From JANQPD01 sp963715655 (lineage in GTDB: Bacteria > Bacteroidota > Bacteroidia > Flavobacteriales > Schleiferiaceae): 64,000 bases of DNA. Of this stretch, positions 18,774 to 27,497 are shown in pieces. The DNA lies in NCBI GenBank assembly GCA_963715655.1, contig OY970262.1:1116001-1180000 (forward strand). Reading direction: 5' to 3'. Both the position numbers and the translations under genes were made by a program. Within the stretch, counting starts at the first letter, position 1. Every line of letters begins with the position of its first letter. The notes beneath the pieces were generated by a model. The model searched no databases and was not told where the DNA came from. It saw nothing but the letters and a program-made list of their open reading frames with translations.

Positions 18774-20477
18774 ATGAAAAATATCTATCTACTCCTTGCG
18801 TGCTTTTCAGTATCCATTTTACAAGCTCAAAATTTTATTGAAAACGAAACACCTACGTATGCCCAATTAATCTCTTTTTATAAAACATTGGCGAGCACTT
18901 ATACTGATGCTACACTTTTTGAAATGGGCAGTACTGATAGCGGTGAAAAACTGCATCTATTTATTTTAAAGAAAAACGGGGCATTAACCATAAATGAGGT
19001 GAAACTTGCGGTAAAGCAAAACGCGGTACTCTTTATAAACAATGGTATTCATCCCGGAGAATCTTGCGGAATTGATGCTAGCTTGGCTTTTGCCAAAAAA
19101 TTATTAGAAAATAATGCCGTGCCCAATAATGTGCTCATCGCAATAATACCTGTGTATAATATTGGGGGTATGCTAAATAGAGGTAGCTACTCACGTGCGA
19201 ACCAGCTTGGCCCTAAAGCACACGGTTTTAGAGGAAATTCCAAGCATCTGGATTTGAATAGAGATTTCATAAAAGCAGATGCACTAAATACTTTTAGCTT
19301 TTACAGCATTTTTCAACTATTGCAGCCGCACATATTTGTAGATACACATACAAGTAATGGTGCAGATTATCAATACACTATGACCCTAATAAGCACGCAA
19401 AAGAATAAATTAAATCCGGTGTTAGCCGATTTTTTGATTAAAGATTTGGAGCCAAAGTTATACCAACAAATGAAGCTTGAAAATTGGGAAATGACGCCTT
19501 ACGTAAATGTTTTTGGCACTACACCCAATGATGGTATGACGGCCTTTTTAGAAACGCCTCGCTACGCAAGCGGATATACCACCTTATTTAATACCATTGG
19601 TTTTATTACAGAAACGCACATGCTAAAGCCTTATAAAGACCGTGTACTTTCTACCTTAAGTTTTTTAGAAATTATTACGAAAGAGATTTCCCGCGAAAGC
19701 GAAACATTAAAACAACTAAAAGATAGGGCGATGGCCTATGATAATACGCTAGCGCAAATGCCTATTGCCTGGGAGCTGGATAGTACGGAACATAAAACCT
19801 TAGCCTTTAAAGGATATGATTTTAGGATAACGGAAAGCAAAGTGCATAACAACAAACGCCTTAAATATTTACGGGATAAACCACTTACGTTTGATGTAAC
19901 ATATTATGAAAATTATAGTGCTACAGAGGTGGCCGCCATACCAACGTTTTACGTGTTACCGGCCGCTTGGCGCGATGTTGCTTTGCGTTTGCAATACAAT
20001 GGCGTGGCATTAACTTCGCTAAAGCGAGATACCACTTTTGAAGTGAGTAGCACGTATGTTACCAACGTAATTTTCCCTAAAATGCCGTATGAAGGTCATT
20101 TTTTAATTAAGGATTTGGCAACAGAACAACATGCGCAAAAGCGTATTTTTTTAAAAGGTGATTATCTCATTTATACCAATCAGCCCGCACGTAGGTTTAT
20201 TGTAAATACGTTGGAAGCAGAAGCTACCGACAGCTATTTGCGTTGGAACTTTTTTGACCCAATTTTTCAGCAAAAGGAATGGTTTAGCAGCTACGTGTTT
20301 GAAGATACAGCGGAAGAATTGCTAAAAAGAGATGCAGTTTTACGCAAAAAATATGAAGCTTGGCAAAAGGAAAACCTAAATGCAGATGGTTTTAGTAGCT
20401 TATATTTTATTTATAAAAACTCTCCTTACTATGAAAAAGAGCATTTACGGTATCCGGTGGCCAAAAGTTTAAACTAA
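18774..20477 (+). CDS. Secreted M14-family metallocarboxypeptidase-like protein
   Basis: The 567-residue protein has a signal peptide (cleavage after LQAQ). The M14 zinc-binding motif GIHPGESCG provides the HxxE pair (H93, E96), DTHTSNG provides the third ligand, and HLDLNRDFIKAD the substrate-binding region. A catalytic glutamate is likely in FITETHMLKPY. The C-terminal 200 residues form an extra domain common to Bacteroidota M14 proteins. It probably trims peptides in the periplasm or outside the cell. A strong terminator follows directly. Confidence 0.9.
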   Translation: MKNIYLLLACFSVSILQAQNFIENETPTYAQLISFYKTLASTYTDATLFEMGSTDSGEKLHLFILKKNGALTINEVKLAVKQNAVLFINNGIHPGESCGIDASLAFAKKLLENNAVPNNVLIAIIPVYNIGGMLNRGSYSRANQLGPKAHGFRGNSKHLDLNRDFIKADALNTFSFYSIFQLLQPHIFVDTHTSNGADYQYTMTLISTQKNKLNPVLADFLIKDLEPKLYQQMKLENWEMTPYVNVFGTTPNDGMTAFLETPRYASGYTTLFNTIGFITETHMLKPYKDRVLSTLSFLEIITKEISRESETLKQLKDRAMAYDNTLAQMPIAWELDSTEHKTLAFKGYDFRITESKVHNNKRLKYLRDKPLTFDVTYYENYSATEVAAIPTFYVLPAAWRDVALRLQYNGVALTSLKRDTTFEVSSTYVTNVIFPKMPYEGHFLIKDLATEQHAQKRIFLKGDYLIYTNQPARRFIVNTLEAEATDSYLRWNFFDPIFQQKEWFSSYVFEDTAEELLKRDAVLRKKYEAWQKENLNADGFSSLYFIYKNSPYYEKEHLRYPVAKSLN

Positions 20478-20516
20478 AAAAAATCCCGCTAAAGCAATGC
20501 CTTAGCGGGATTTTTA
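20477..20516 (+). terminator. Bidirectional intrinsic terminator
   Basis: The stem AAAAATCCCGCTAA with TTAGCGGGATTTTT lies between the convergent M14 peptidase and universal stress protein genes. It has A and T tracts on both sides. Confidence 0.88.
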
Positions 20517-20533
20517 TATTGTTTATGGAGCGT

Positions 20534-21409
20534 TTAAAAATTCTCCCACATCGCTTCGTATTTCACTTCGCTAGGCGTAATACACATTACCGGAATTTCA
20601 GAATGATACACCATGGCCTGTACATCGTTTCCTAAAAAGAAATCAGTTACATCACGATCGTGATTACTTTCTGTAATCATAATTAAGTCTCCATCATTTT
20701 CATAGGCATAATTAAGGGTATTGCGCACAACGCCTTTGTCAGATGGAGTTATTAATTCGCTTGTACACTCAATGCCGGCATCGTTAATAAACTTTTCTAC
20801 TTGCATTAAATTGGCGTTAAGCAATTTCCTTTCGCTTTGCTCATTAAGCACAGAAACCACTTTAATTTTAGCGTTAAACAAACGGGCGTATTGCAAGGCA
20901 GGGCCAACTTTTTCTTTAGAGCGCCTGTCTAAAACCAATGGGAAGATGATGGTTTTAATTTTATCAATACTACGCACTCCTTTTACAGTAATTACCGGTG
21001 GTTTTACCAAAGTAACGGTGCGGTAGGCATTACTGCCAATAAATCTTTTACGTAAATTTTGCGGCTTTCCATTGGTGCCCATTATTACTAAATCAGCCTC
21101 AACTTCTTCTACTACGCGCGCAATTTGCTCATAAACAGTTCCTTCTGCAACTTTGGTGTAAAAGGTAAGTCCTGTTTTTTTACGGTATTCATCGGCAAGT
21201 TCATTCTGTTTTTGCTCGGCAATTTCTTCCAAAGCTTTACCACGAGCATCGGTGTTTAAAGCTTTTGCTAAACTACCATCGCCAAAAATGGTAAGCATGG
21301 TAATGGAAGCATTCATTGCTTTTGCAAAAACAATAGCTTCTTCTAACGCAAGTAATGATTGCTCAGAAAAACCTATTGGAACTAAAATTTTAGATTGTGT
21401 AACGGCCAT
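20534..21409 (-). CDS. Universal stress protein with two tandem Usp domains
   Basis: About 291 residues from the ATG at 21409 (MAVTQSKILVPIGFSE). Two Usp domains are in tandem. The first has the ATP-binding-type motif VIMGTNGKPQN...GSNA. The second (KTIIFPLVLDRRS ... LIMITESNHD) is more degenerate. Usp proteins bind ATP or other nucleotides and respond to stress or growth arrest, but this protein's role is not predictable. A TTG further upstream would add six residues and is less likely. Confidence 0.9.
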   Translation of the reverse strand: MAVTQSKILVPIGFSEQSLLALEEAIVFAKAMNASITMLTIFGDGSLAKALNTDARGKALEEIAEQKQNELADEYRKKTGLTFYTKVAEGTVYEQIARVVEEVEADLVIMGTNGKPQNLRKRFIGSNAYRTVTLVKPPVITVKGVRSIDKIKTIIFPLVLDRRSKEKVGPALQYARLFNAKIKVVSVLNEQSERKLLNANLMQVEKFINDAGIECTSELITPSDKGVVRNTLNYAYENDGDLIMITESNHDRDVTDFFLGNDVQAMVYHSEIPVMCITPSEVKYEAMWENF

Positions 21410-21473
21410 TGTATTTGTTTTGCGCAAATATAATATTGCCGAACTAAAAAATGGTTTTACTTATTGGTTGGGT

Positions 21474-22940
21474 CTATTTTTTCGACTTTAAACTAAATAG
21501 GTATAATTTTTCATCAGGATAAACCAAAAGGGTGTCTTTAATTTTGTTGCTTAAAGATTGGGCAGACTGCCAATAACCCACGTGTGCTAATGCTCTATCA
21601 TAAAATAAATAGTGCGTAGCCTTTGGGTGTATGCTATCTCGGCTGTTGTACAAATCAAGCACTTCAAAGTTTTTGTGTATATCTAATTGCGCATAATATT
21701 CTAGTGAGCGCTGTATGGGCCAAGAGGCATCTAAAAATATTTGTTCCTGTGTTTGATTTGCTTTTTTCTTTAGTAGTGTTGCCACTTCTGAGCTTCTTGA
21801 ATCATGCTGCCATTCAATTGTTTTGTACAAGTTAAATTGAAGAAAAAAATTGGTGGCAAAAAGTGAAATCAGTATTACTGAAAAGGCTCTTTTAACCTTG
21901 GTTTCTCTAATTGTAGCATCTTGCAAAAAAGTGCCAAAAGAAATAATAAACAAAGGGTATAAAAAAAGTGCGGTACGATCAATTAACCAAAGTGTATGTA
22001 AAATGTAGTGTTGCGCAACAATTGAAACAATACAGGACACTAAAATTAGATGAGGAATAGCATATAAATGCTTTGCTTTTTTGCTTTGTGTAAAACCAAT
22101 TATAGCAAAGCTGAAGTACAGTACTAAAGCAATAATTAAAACGGGCCAAGCGCTATTATGCTCAAAAGCAAATCCGCTAGAGTAGGCTGCTACACTAAGT
22201 AAGGTGTTGCTTATAAAGCCAATTTGCCCTCCATAATATAAGTGACCTTGTGCTAGCAAGCTTGCAATAGGCGGATAAAATAACGCAAGGAAAACTAGGC
22301 TAATAAAAAGCATAATTACAATGTGCAATAGCTTATCAACTTTACGGTTTAAAATCCATTTTAAAACCACAATAAAAAAAATAGATGCTGTAAAATGTAA
22401 CGTACTAAAATTTCCGTAAGCTGTAAAACAGGCAGCTGTTAAAGCAAGTAAAAGATTTAGTGTTTTAGGGTTTTTCCAGTACTCAATAGTTTTATAATAA
22501 CTAAAAAGTAACAAGGCAAAGCTGATTCCATAACCGCGTGACAAAGAAAAAAACTCTATGAGAAATGGATTAAATAATAATGCAACTAAAACAAAAAGAC
22601 CAATTAGGTAACTTTTAAATTGATGACAAATTTTAACAGCGGAAAAGGCGTATAATATTGCGAATAGAAAATTGGGTAGCCTTGCAATCCAAATACTATC
22701 GCCAAATACTAGCGTAAAATATTTTACCAAAACTGTATTTAGAATATGATGATTAGCATCACAAGGTTTGCACAATACTAAATCTTTAAAACTATTTGGT
22801 ACGAATGACGTCAGCGTAAAATGCTCATCATACGTGATTCCTATGTTTAAGCGAAACGCGATGTACAGCAAAAACAAAAAGCATAACAAGAAATTTATTT
22901 TCTCTGGAAAAACGATTTCCGTTTGAAACTTTTTAAGCAT
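21474..22940 (-). CDS. Multipass membrane glycosyltransferase-like protein
   Basis: The 488-residue protein has about ten hydrophobic helices and an early loop containing GITYDEHFTLTSF, whose acidic pair after the first helix is typical of GT-C transferases (GT39/GT83-like). The C-terminal 90 residues are soluble and would face the periplasm. It probably transfers a sugar from a polyprenyl carrier, but no specific acceptor can be named. It is monocistronic by position, and I see no clear terminator. Confidence 0.7.
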   Translation of the reverse strand: MLKKFQTEIVFPEKINFLLCFLFLLYIAFRLNIGITYDEHFTLTSFVPNSFKDLVLCKPCDANHHILNTVLVKYFTLVFGDSIWIARLPNFLFAILYAFSAVKICHQFKSYLIGLFVLVALLFNPFLIEFFSLSRGYGISFALLLFSYYKTIEYWKNPKTLNLLLALTAACFTAYGNFSTLHFTASIFFIVVLKWILNRKVDKLLHIVIMLFISLVFLALFYPPIASLLAQGHLYYGGQIGFISNTLLSVAAYSSGFAFEHNSAWPVLIIALVLYFSFAIIGFTQSKKAKHLYAIPHLILVSCIVSIVAQHYILHTLWLIDRTALFLYPLFIISFGTFLQDATIRETKVKRAFSVILISLFATNFFLQFNLYKTIEWQHDSRSSEVATLLKKKANQTQEQIFLDASWPIQRSLEYYAQLDIHKNFEVLDLYNSRDSIHPKATHYLFYDRALAHVGYWQSAQSLSNKIKDTLLVYPDEKLYLFSLKSKK

Positions 22941-23056
22941 TGGGGTAGCAAATTTTCTTGGTTTAGCTTTGCAATGTTACAAACTGCGGCAAATGTAATA
23001 TTTCACCAGAAAAGGGTTTTATTGTCTATGTAATTCCTAAAAATCTATTGATTGAA

Positions 23057-23914
23057 ATGAAAAGTTCAGAATTAATTTTAAATGAAGATGGCAGCATATA
23101 TCACTTGGCTTTAAAACCTACTGAAGTAGCCAACACTATTATTACCGTTGGCGACCAAGATAGAGTGGGGCAGGTGAGTAAGCATTTTGATACGATAGAA
23201 TGTACAAAGCAAAGCAGAGAATTTGTAACGCACACCGGCACCCTTGGCGGTAAAAGGCTTACGGTACTTAGCACGGGCATTGGTACCGATAATATAGATA
23301 TTGTATTAAACGAATTGCACGCGCTTAAAAACATTGATTTTGAAACGCTTGAAAAAAAGGAAAAGCATCAAACTTTACAAATTATTAGAATAGGTACCAG
23401 CGGAGCGGTGCAGCCAACTATTGAACTAGGTAGCACAGTAGTAAGCGGCTTAGCCATTGGTTTTGATGGACTCATGCACTTTTATAATGTGACTGAAAAA
23501 TTAAATTTACAATCAGAATTTCAGCAAAATTTACCTGCCTTGCAAGAGTTACCTAAACCTTATTTCGCTTTTGCTTCTGAAGACTTGTTGCTTCGGTTTA
23601 AAACGCATTTCCCACAAATAGGCTGCACTATTACGGCACCGGGTTTTTATGCGCCTCAAGGGCGAAATGTAAATCACCCACCAAAAGTTTTAGATTTTAT
23701 AGGAAGCTTGGGCGGCAAAGCGTTGGGCGGTTTACCCATTACCAACATTGAAATGGAAACAGCCGGCATTTATGGTTTGGCGGAAGCTTTGGGGCATCAG
23801 GCCATTTCAATTTCCGCGCTATTAGCCAATAGAAGTACAGGAGAATTTGCTAAAAATCCTAAAAAAGTGGTAGAGGAGTTGATAGAAAAGGTGTTGGGTG
23901 TTTTGGTTAAATAG
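23057..23914 (+). CDS. Nucleoside phosphorylase (uridine phosphorylase-like)
   Basis: About 285 residues from the ATG at 23057; a TTG nine bases upstream is less likely. The PNP/UDP family features are present: IITVGDQDRVGQVSKHFD near the start, IRIGTSGAVQPTIELGSTVV as the phosphate/nucleoside region, and NIEMETAGIYGLAEALGH with the ribose-binding glutamate. It splits a nucleoside with phosphate in salvage. The pyrimidine versus purine preference is not certain, although the length and motifs lean to uridine phosphorylase. Its last 17 codons and the following noncoding sequence are tandemly repeated twice more downstream. Confidence 0.88.
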   Translation: MKSSELILNEDGSIYHLALKPTEVANTIITVGDQDRVGQVSKHFDTIECTKQSREFVTHTGTLGGKRLTVLSTGIGTDNIDIVLNELHALKNIDFETLEKKEKHQTLQIIRIGTSGAVQPTIELGSTVVSGLAIGFDGLMHFYNVTEKLNLQSEFQQNLPALQELPKPYFAFASEDLLLRFKTHFPQIGCTITAPGFYAPQGRNVNHPPKVLDFIGSLGGKALGGLPITNIEMETAGIYGLAEALGHQAISISALLANRSTGEFAKNPKKVVEELIEKVLGVLVK

Positions 23915-24237
23915 AATTACATCAACCCGATGTGTTTTGAGCCCCAGAGGGGCGACATGTCAATAGCCCCAGGGGGGCGTTGTGTCTAAAAAAGTGGTAG
24001 AGGAGTTGATAGAAAAGGTGTTGGGTATTTTGGTTAAATAGAATTATATCAACCCGATGTGTTTTGAGCCCCAGAGGGGCGACATGTCAATAGCCCCGCA
24101 GGGGCGTTGTGTCTAAAAAAGTGGTAGAGGAGTTGATAGAAAAGGTGTTGGGTGTTTTGGTTAAATAGAATTATATCAACCCGATGTATTTTGAGCCCCA
24201 GAGGGGCGACATGTCAATAGCCCCGCAGGGGCGTTGT
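23861..24237 (+). repeat. Three tandem 127-bp repeats including the 3' end of the nucleoside phosphorylase gene
   Basis: Copies begin at 23861, 23988 and 24115, exactly 127 bp apart. Each contains the last codons of the gene (KKVVEELIEKVLG..LVK, stop) and then two short GC-rich hairpins (GCCCC-AGA-GGGGC and GCCCC-GCA-GGGGC). Copies differ by only a few bases; the first has a damaged second hairpin. Because 127 is not a multiple of three, the extra copies do not extend the protein. The paired hairpins resemble the REP-like intergenic elements common in Bacteroidota. Confidence 0.95.
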
Positions 24238-24262
24238 GGCAATTGTCCTGTTTGAAAGTGTA

Positions 24263-24541
24263 TTATTCTACGGTGATAAATAAAATCACAAGCAAACCAA
24301 TAAGAACCGCTGTTATTAAAATAGTAATCAGTACATTACGCATAATCCGTTGATTGTCTTGTCTTTTAAACTCAAGTCCTAAAGTTTTCAATTCTTTTGT
24401 ACTCATTTTTCCTTTTTCAGAAAAATTAAGCTTCACATTTTTGGTGTCACTACCTCTACCATTAAAAGAACTTTTACGTGTGTGCCTCCTTGAATTATTT
24501 TTTGCCGATCGGTGTACGTCCATACCAAAACCGCTGCCCAT
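24263..24541 (-). CDS. Small single-pass membrane protein, paralogue of upstream neighbour
   Basis: About 92 residues from the ATG at 24541 (MGSGFGMD), a start chosen because the paralogue upstream also opens with a glycine-rich stretch; an upstream ATG at 24565 is possible. It has a basic motif KNNSRRHTRKSSFNGRG, a charged helix and a C-terminal hydrophobic segment (VLITILITAVLIGLLVILF). The topology is probably cytoplasmic N-terminus with a tail anchor. I do not recognise the family. Confidence 0.75.
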   Translation of the reverse strand: MGSGFGMDVHRSAKNNSRRHTRKSSFNGRGSDTKNVKLNFSEKGKMSTKELKTLGLEFKRQDNQRIMRNVLITILITAVLIGLLVILFITVE

Positions 24542-24551
24542 ACTGTTGAGT

Positions 24552-24866
24552 TCAAAAAAGTTCAAAATTCATAACCTCCCAGAAGTTTAAGTTATACCAA
24601 GCATAATGCGCAAATATGAGAAGCAACACAAATAATACTATACTTAATAGGAAAGCTTTTATAAAACGTATGCGTTGATGTCGCTTTACTTTTTGCGCCA
24701 ATCTTTTTAACTGTTCCTCGTTTAAGGCATTTTCATTTTTAAAGCGTAATGGTGTAAAGCCATTCAGTTTTTCCCCCCTTCCATCAAAAGCACTTTTACC
24801 CTTGTGCCTCCTAGAGTTATTTTTTAAAGATGTAATCATGGCAGCTACAGCGCCTCCAAAACTCAT
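24552..24866 (-). CDS. Small single-pass membrane protein, paralogue of downstream neighbour
   Basis: The 104-residue protein shares with the next gene the motif KNNSRRHKGKSAFDGRG, a charged amphipathic helix (NEEQLKRLAQKVKRHQRIRF) and a C-terminal hydrophobic segment (AFLLSIVLFVLLLIFAHYAW). The pair almost certainly arose by tandem duplication and is probably cotranslated. The basic SRRH motif next to a membrane anchor could contact lipid head groups or nucleic acid. No function is known to me. Confidence 0.75.
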   Translation of the reverse strand: MSFGGAVAAMITSLKNNSRRHKGKSAFDGRGEKLNGFTPLRFKNENALNEEQLKRLAQKVKRHQRIRFIKAFLLSIVLFVLLLIFAHYAWYNLNFWEVMNFELF

Positions 24867-24938
24867 AGTAAAATTTTAAACAGGTTCAAAAATGAATATA
24901 AATGTAAGTTGTAAACTTTTATTTCCATTCCTGAAAAC

Positions 24939-24980
24939 AAAAAAGCCCTTTCAAATTTCTCAATTTAAAAGGGCTTTTTT
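24939..24980 (-). terminator. Intrinsic terminator downstream of rny
   Basis: The stem AAAAAGCCCTTT with AAAGGGCTTTTT is followed on the minus strand by a T-rich run, 16 bp after the rny stop. Confidence 0.88.
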
Positions 24981-24995
24981 AAAAATTAGTAATTG

Positions 24996-26528
24996 CTAAC
25001 GCGCCACATTCACGGCTCTTGTTTCTCTAATCACCGTAATTCTTACTTGGCCGGGGTAGGTCATTTCGGTTTGTATTTTTTGACTGATGTCAAAAGAAAG
25101 TTTAGCGGCTTCTGCATCGTTTATCTTTTCGCAATCTACCAGTACGCGTAATTCACGTCCGGCTTGTACTGCATACGCTTTTGTAACACCATGTTGGGTT
25201 ACCGCTAATTCTTCTAAATCGCGCAGGCGTTGTATATAACTTTCAGCAATTTGCTTACGTGCACCAGGTCGCGCGCCACTTATACCGTCACACACTTGCA
25301 CAATAGGCGAGATGAGGTTGGTCATTTCAATTTCATCGTGATGCGCACCAATTGCGTTGCATACATCAGGTTTTTCGCCATATTTCTCCGCCCATTTCAT
25401 GCCTAAAATAGCGTGTGGCAATTCACTTTCTTCTTGTGGTACCTTACCAATATCATGCAGCAAGCCGGCACGTTTGGCAATTTTTACGTTTAGGCCAAGT
25501 TCTGCTGCCATTACACCGCAAAGGTTGGCTACTTCGCGAGAGTGTTGCAACAAATTTTGTCCGTAACTGCTGCGGTATTTCATGCGGCCAATACATTTCA
25601 CCAATTCCGGATGTAAACCATGTATCCCTAAATCTATGGTGGTGCGTTTTCCCGTTTCAAAAATTTCTTCGGTAAGTTGTTTTTCCGTTTTGTTTACTAC
25701 TTCTTCAATTCTGGCGGGGTGAATACGACCATCCGAAACTAATTTGTGTAAAGATAATCGCGCTATTTCTCTACGAACAGGGTCAAAGCAAGAAAGAATA
25801 ATGGCTTCGGGTGTATCATCTACAATAATTTCTACACCGGTGGCTGCTTCTAAGGCACGAATGTTTCTACCTTCTCTTCCAATAATTCTACCTTTTACAT
25901 CGTCATTTTCAATGTTAAAAACAGAAACACTGTTTTCAATGGCTTGCTCAGTGGCAACACGCTGTATAGTTTGAATTACAATTTTTCGCGCCTCTTGATT
26001 AGCGGTTAATTTTGCTTCTTCTACACTGGTTTGAATAAAGGCGGCTGCATCGGTTTTAGCCTCATCGCGCAAAGCTTTAAGCATTTGGTTTTTAGCTTCT
26101 TCAGGCGAAAGTCCACTCAACACTTCTAGTTGTTCCACTTGACGGTGGTGCATTTTTTCTAGCTCTTCGTTTTTCTTACTGTTAATTTCCAGCAATCTAT
26201 CTAAATCAGCTTCCTTGGTGCTAAGTTCACGCGTACTACGCTTAATGTCTTCAAAGGTTTTGCTGTTTTTAGTTTCACGGTCTTTCAGTTTATCAAAACG
26301 TTCCTGCAATTTTGCTTCACGCTTTACAATTACTTTTTCGTGTTCTGCTTTAAGCTCAATAAATTTCTCTTTGGCTTGCAGCATTTTATCCCTCTTAATG
26401 TTTTCACCCTCTTTTTCAGCTTCTTTTATAATGCCAGAAGCCTTTTTCTTATCAAGCGATTTTAATATTAAAAAAGCTAAAGCAAAGCCTAAAGCAAGGC
26501 CTGCTATACAATACATAATTATTTCCAT
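24996..26528 (-). CDS. rny: Ribonuclease Y
   Basis: At 510 residues it has the usual RNase Y order: an N-terminal membrane anchor (IIMYCIAGLALGFALAFLIL), a long coiled coil to about residue 190, a KH domain (GRIIGREGRNIRALEAATG), and an HD domain with LLHDIGKVP supplying the catalytic HD pair. It is a membrane-bound endoribonuclease that starts mRNA decay. Upstream on the same strand lie a 6S-like RNA and zapA, a gene order I recall from other Bacteroidota. Confidence 0.97.
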   Translation of the reverse strand: MEIIMYCIAGLALGFALAFLILKSLDKKKASGIIKEAEKEGENIKRDKMLQAKEKFIELKAEHEKVIVKREAKLQERFDKLKDRETKNSKTFEDIKRSTRELSTKEADLDRLLEINSKKNEELEKMHHRQVEQLEVLSGLSPEEAKNQMLKALRDEAKTDAAAFIQTSVEEAKLTANQEARKIVIQTIQRVATEQAIENSVSVFNIENDDVKGRIIGREGRNIRALEAATGVEIIVDDTPEAIILSCFDPVRREIARLSLHKLVSDGRIHPARIEEVVNKTEKQLTEEIFETGKRTTIDLGIHGLHPELVKCIGRMKYRSSYGQNLLQHSREVANLCGVMAAELGLNVKIAKRAGLLHDIGKVPQEESELPHAILGMKWAEKYGEKPDVCNAIGAHHDEIEMTNLISPIVQVCDGISGARPGARKQIAESYIQRLRDLEELAVTQHGVTKAYAVQAGRELRVLVDCEKINDAEAAKLSFDISQKIQTEMTYPGQVRITVIRETRAVNVAR

Positions 26529-26571
26529 ACTACATTTATATGTTTACTATCCGGTTGGTTAAAAAATAAAA

Positions 26572-26742
26572 ACCCGCATCAATTCACGTCATGTTTTGTC
26601 TAAACTCCAGTTAGACAAGTTCGGAGCTTACCAAGCAATTTCGGTTTTCCTGCGCAAAGGCGGGCCTAACCTAAAAAACTTGAGCTAAACTCCTATTTTT
26701 AGTAAGCGTTGAGTTTAGCAAAAATCAATGAATCAATGCGGG
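26572..26742 (-). ncRNA. ssrS: 6S RNA (6S-Flavo-like)
   Basis: On the minus strand CCCGCATTGATTCA pairs with TGAATTGATGCGGG to make a 14-bp closing stem with two wobble pairs. Inside lie hairpins GCTAAACTC/GAGTTTAGC and GTCTAA/TTAGAC, separated by purine-rich, largely open sequence. A T-rich tract follows the closing stem like a terminator. The rod shape, the length of about 171 nt and the position between zapA and rny match 6S RNA, which mimics an open promoter and sequesters RNA polymerase. The family name is from memory of the genomic context and needs a covariance-model search. Confidence 0.72.
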
Positions 26743-26763
26743 AAAAAAATCTATATAAGAACG

Positions 26764-27054
26764 CTACTGCGTAAGCCTGTTTACAAGTTGTTGCATTTCG
26801 CTTAATTTTTCACTTACCATATTACCATCCACAAGATTTTTGTTGCGGTTTTTTTCTTCACGCGAGGCAATTTGCAGCGCGCACATGGCTAAAAGATCTT
26901 GTTTATCTCTAACGGCATAATTCTCCTCATATTTTTTGAGGATGCCATCAATTTTTTTTGCAGCGGCTCGTATGCTTTCTTCTTCGCTACGTTTTATGGT
27001 AAGCGGATACACACGATCGGCAATAGATACTTTTATTTTTAATAGTTCGTCCAA
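26764..27054 (-). CDS. zapA: Cell division protein ZapA
   Basis: The 96-residue protein has the ZapA pattern: an N-terminal beta region (KIKVSIADRVYPLTI), SEEESIRAAAKKIDGIL, then a long coiled-coil helix. ZapA cross-links FtsZ filaments in the Z ring. The start appears to be TTG at 27054, because an in-frame stop lies four codons upstream and no ATG is available without losing the conserved beta strand. It sits 22 bp downstream of a coiled-coil gene. Confidence 0.9.
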   Translation of the reverse strand: MDELLKIKVSIADRVYPLTIKRSEEESIRAAAKKIDGILKKYEENYAVRDKQDLLAMCALQIASREEKNRNKNLVDGNMVSEKLSEMQQLVNRLTQ

Positions 27055-27076
27055 AAGAAATCAGCGATTTATAAAA

Positions 27077-27367
27077 CTACTCATTTAACATTGCTATACA
27101 GCGGTCAATTTCCCGCACTAAAGTGCTAATTTTAGCTTTCGCCAAGCCTACTTCTTCCTTATTTTGCACCATACCATGGGCTACTTTAAGGCTGCTTAGC
27201 TCCGCTTCCATCAGCATTAGCTTATGTTCATATTGCTTTTCAGTGTTTTGCGATAGTGATATTTGCTTGCTTAACATTTCGTTTTCTTGCAACACATCAT
27301 TATAGCGCCTTGCCAGCTTTTGCAAGCTTTTTTCCAAATCTTCTAACTGGGCATAAACGTTGAGCAT
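27077..27367 (-). CDS. Small coiled-coil protein upstream of zapA
   Basis: The 96-residue protein is predicted to be a nearly continuous coiled coil (LEDLEKSLQKLARRYNDVL, LKLMEAEL-type heptads), without signal peptide or membrane segment. Its position directly before zapA suggests a divisome role comparable to ZapB, but there is no sequence proof. Both genes probably share one transcript. Confidence 0.75.
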   Translation of the reverse strand: MLNVYAQLEDLEKSLQKLARRYNDVLQENEMLSKQISLSQNTEKQYEHKLMLMEAELSSLKVAHGMVQNKEEVGLAKAKISTLVREIDRCIAMLNE

Positions 27368-27497
27368 ACATCATAAGCTAATGCACAAAAATACTACGGT
27401 GAATGGGTTAAACAAACATTATAATTTTTTAAACTAACAAACGTGTTTGCACAAGCTCTTGCTTACCTTTGCAAAAGGCTTAAAACCCGATTTTTAT

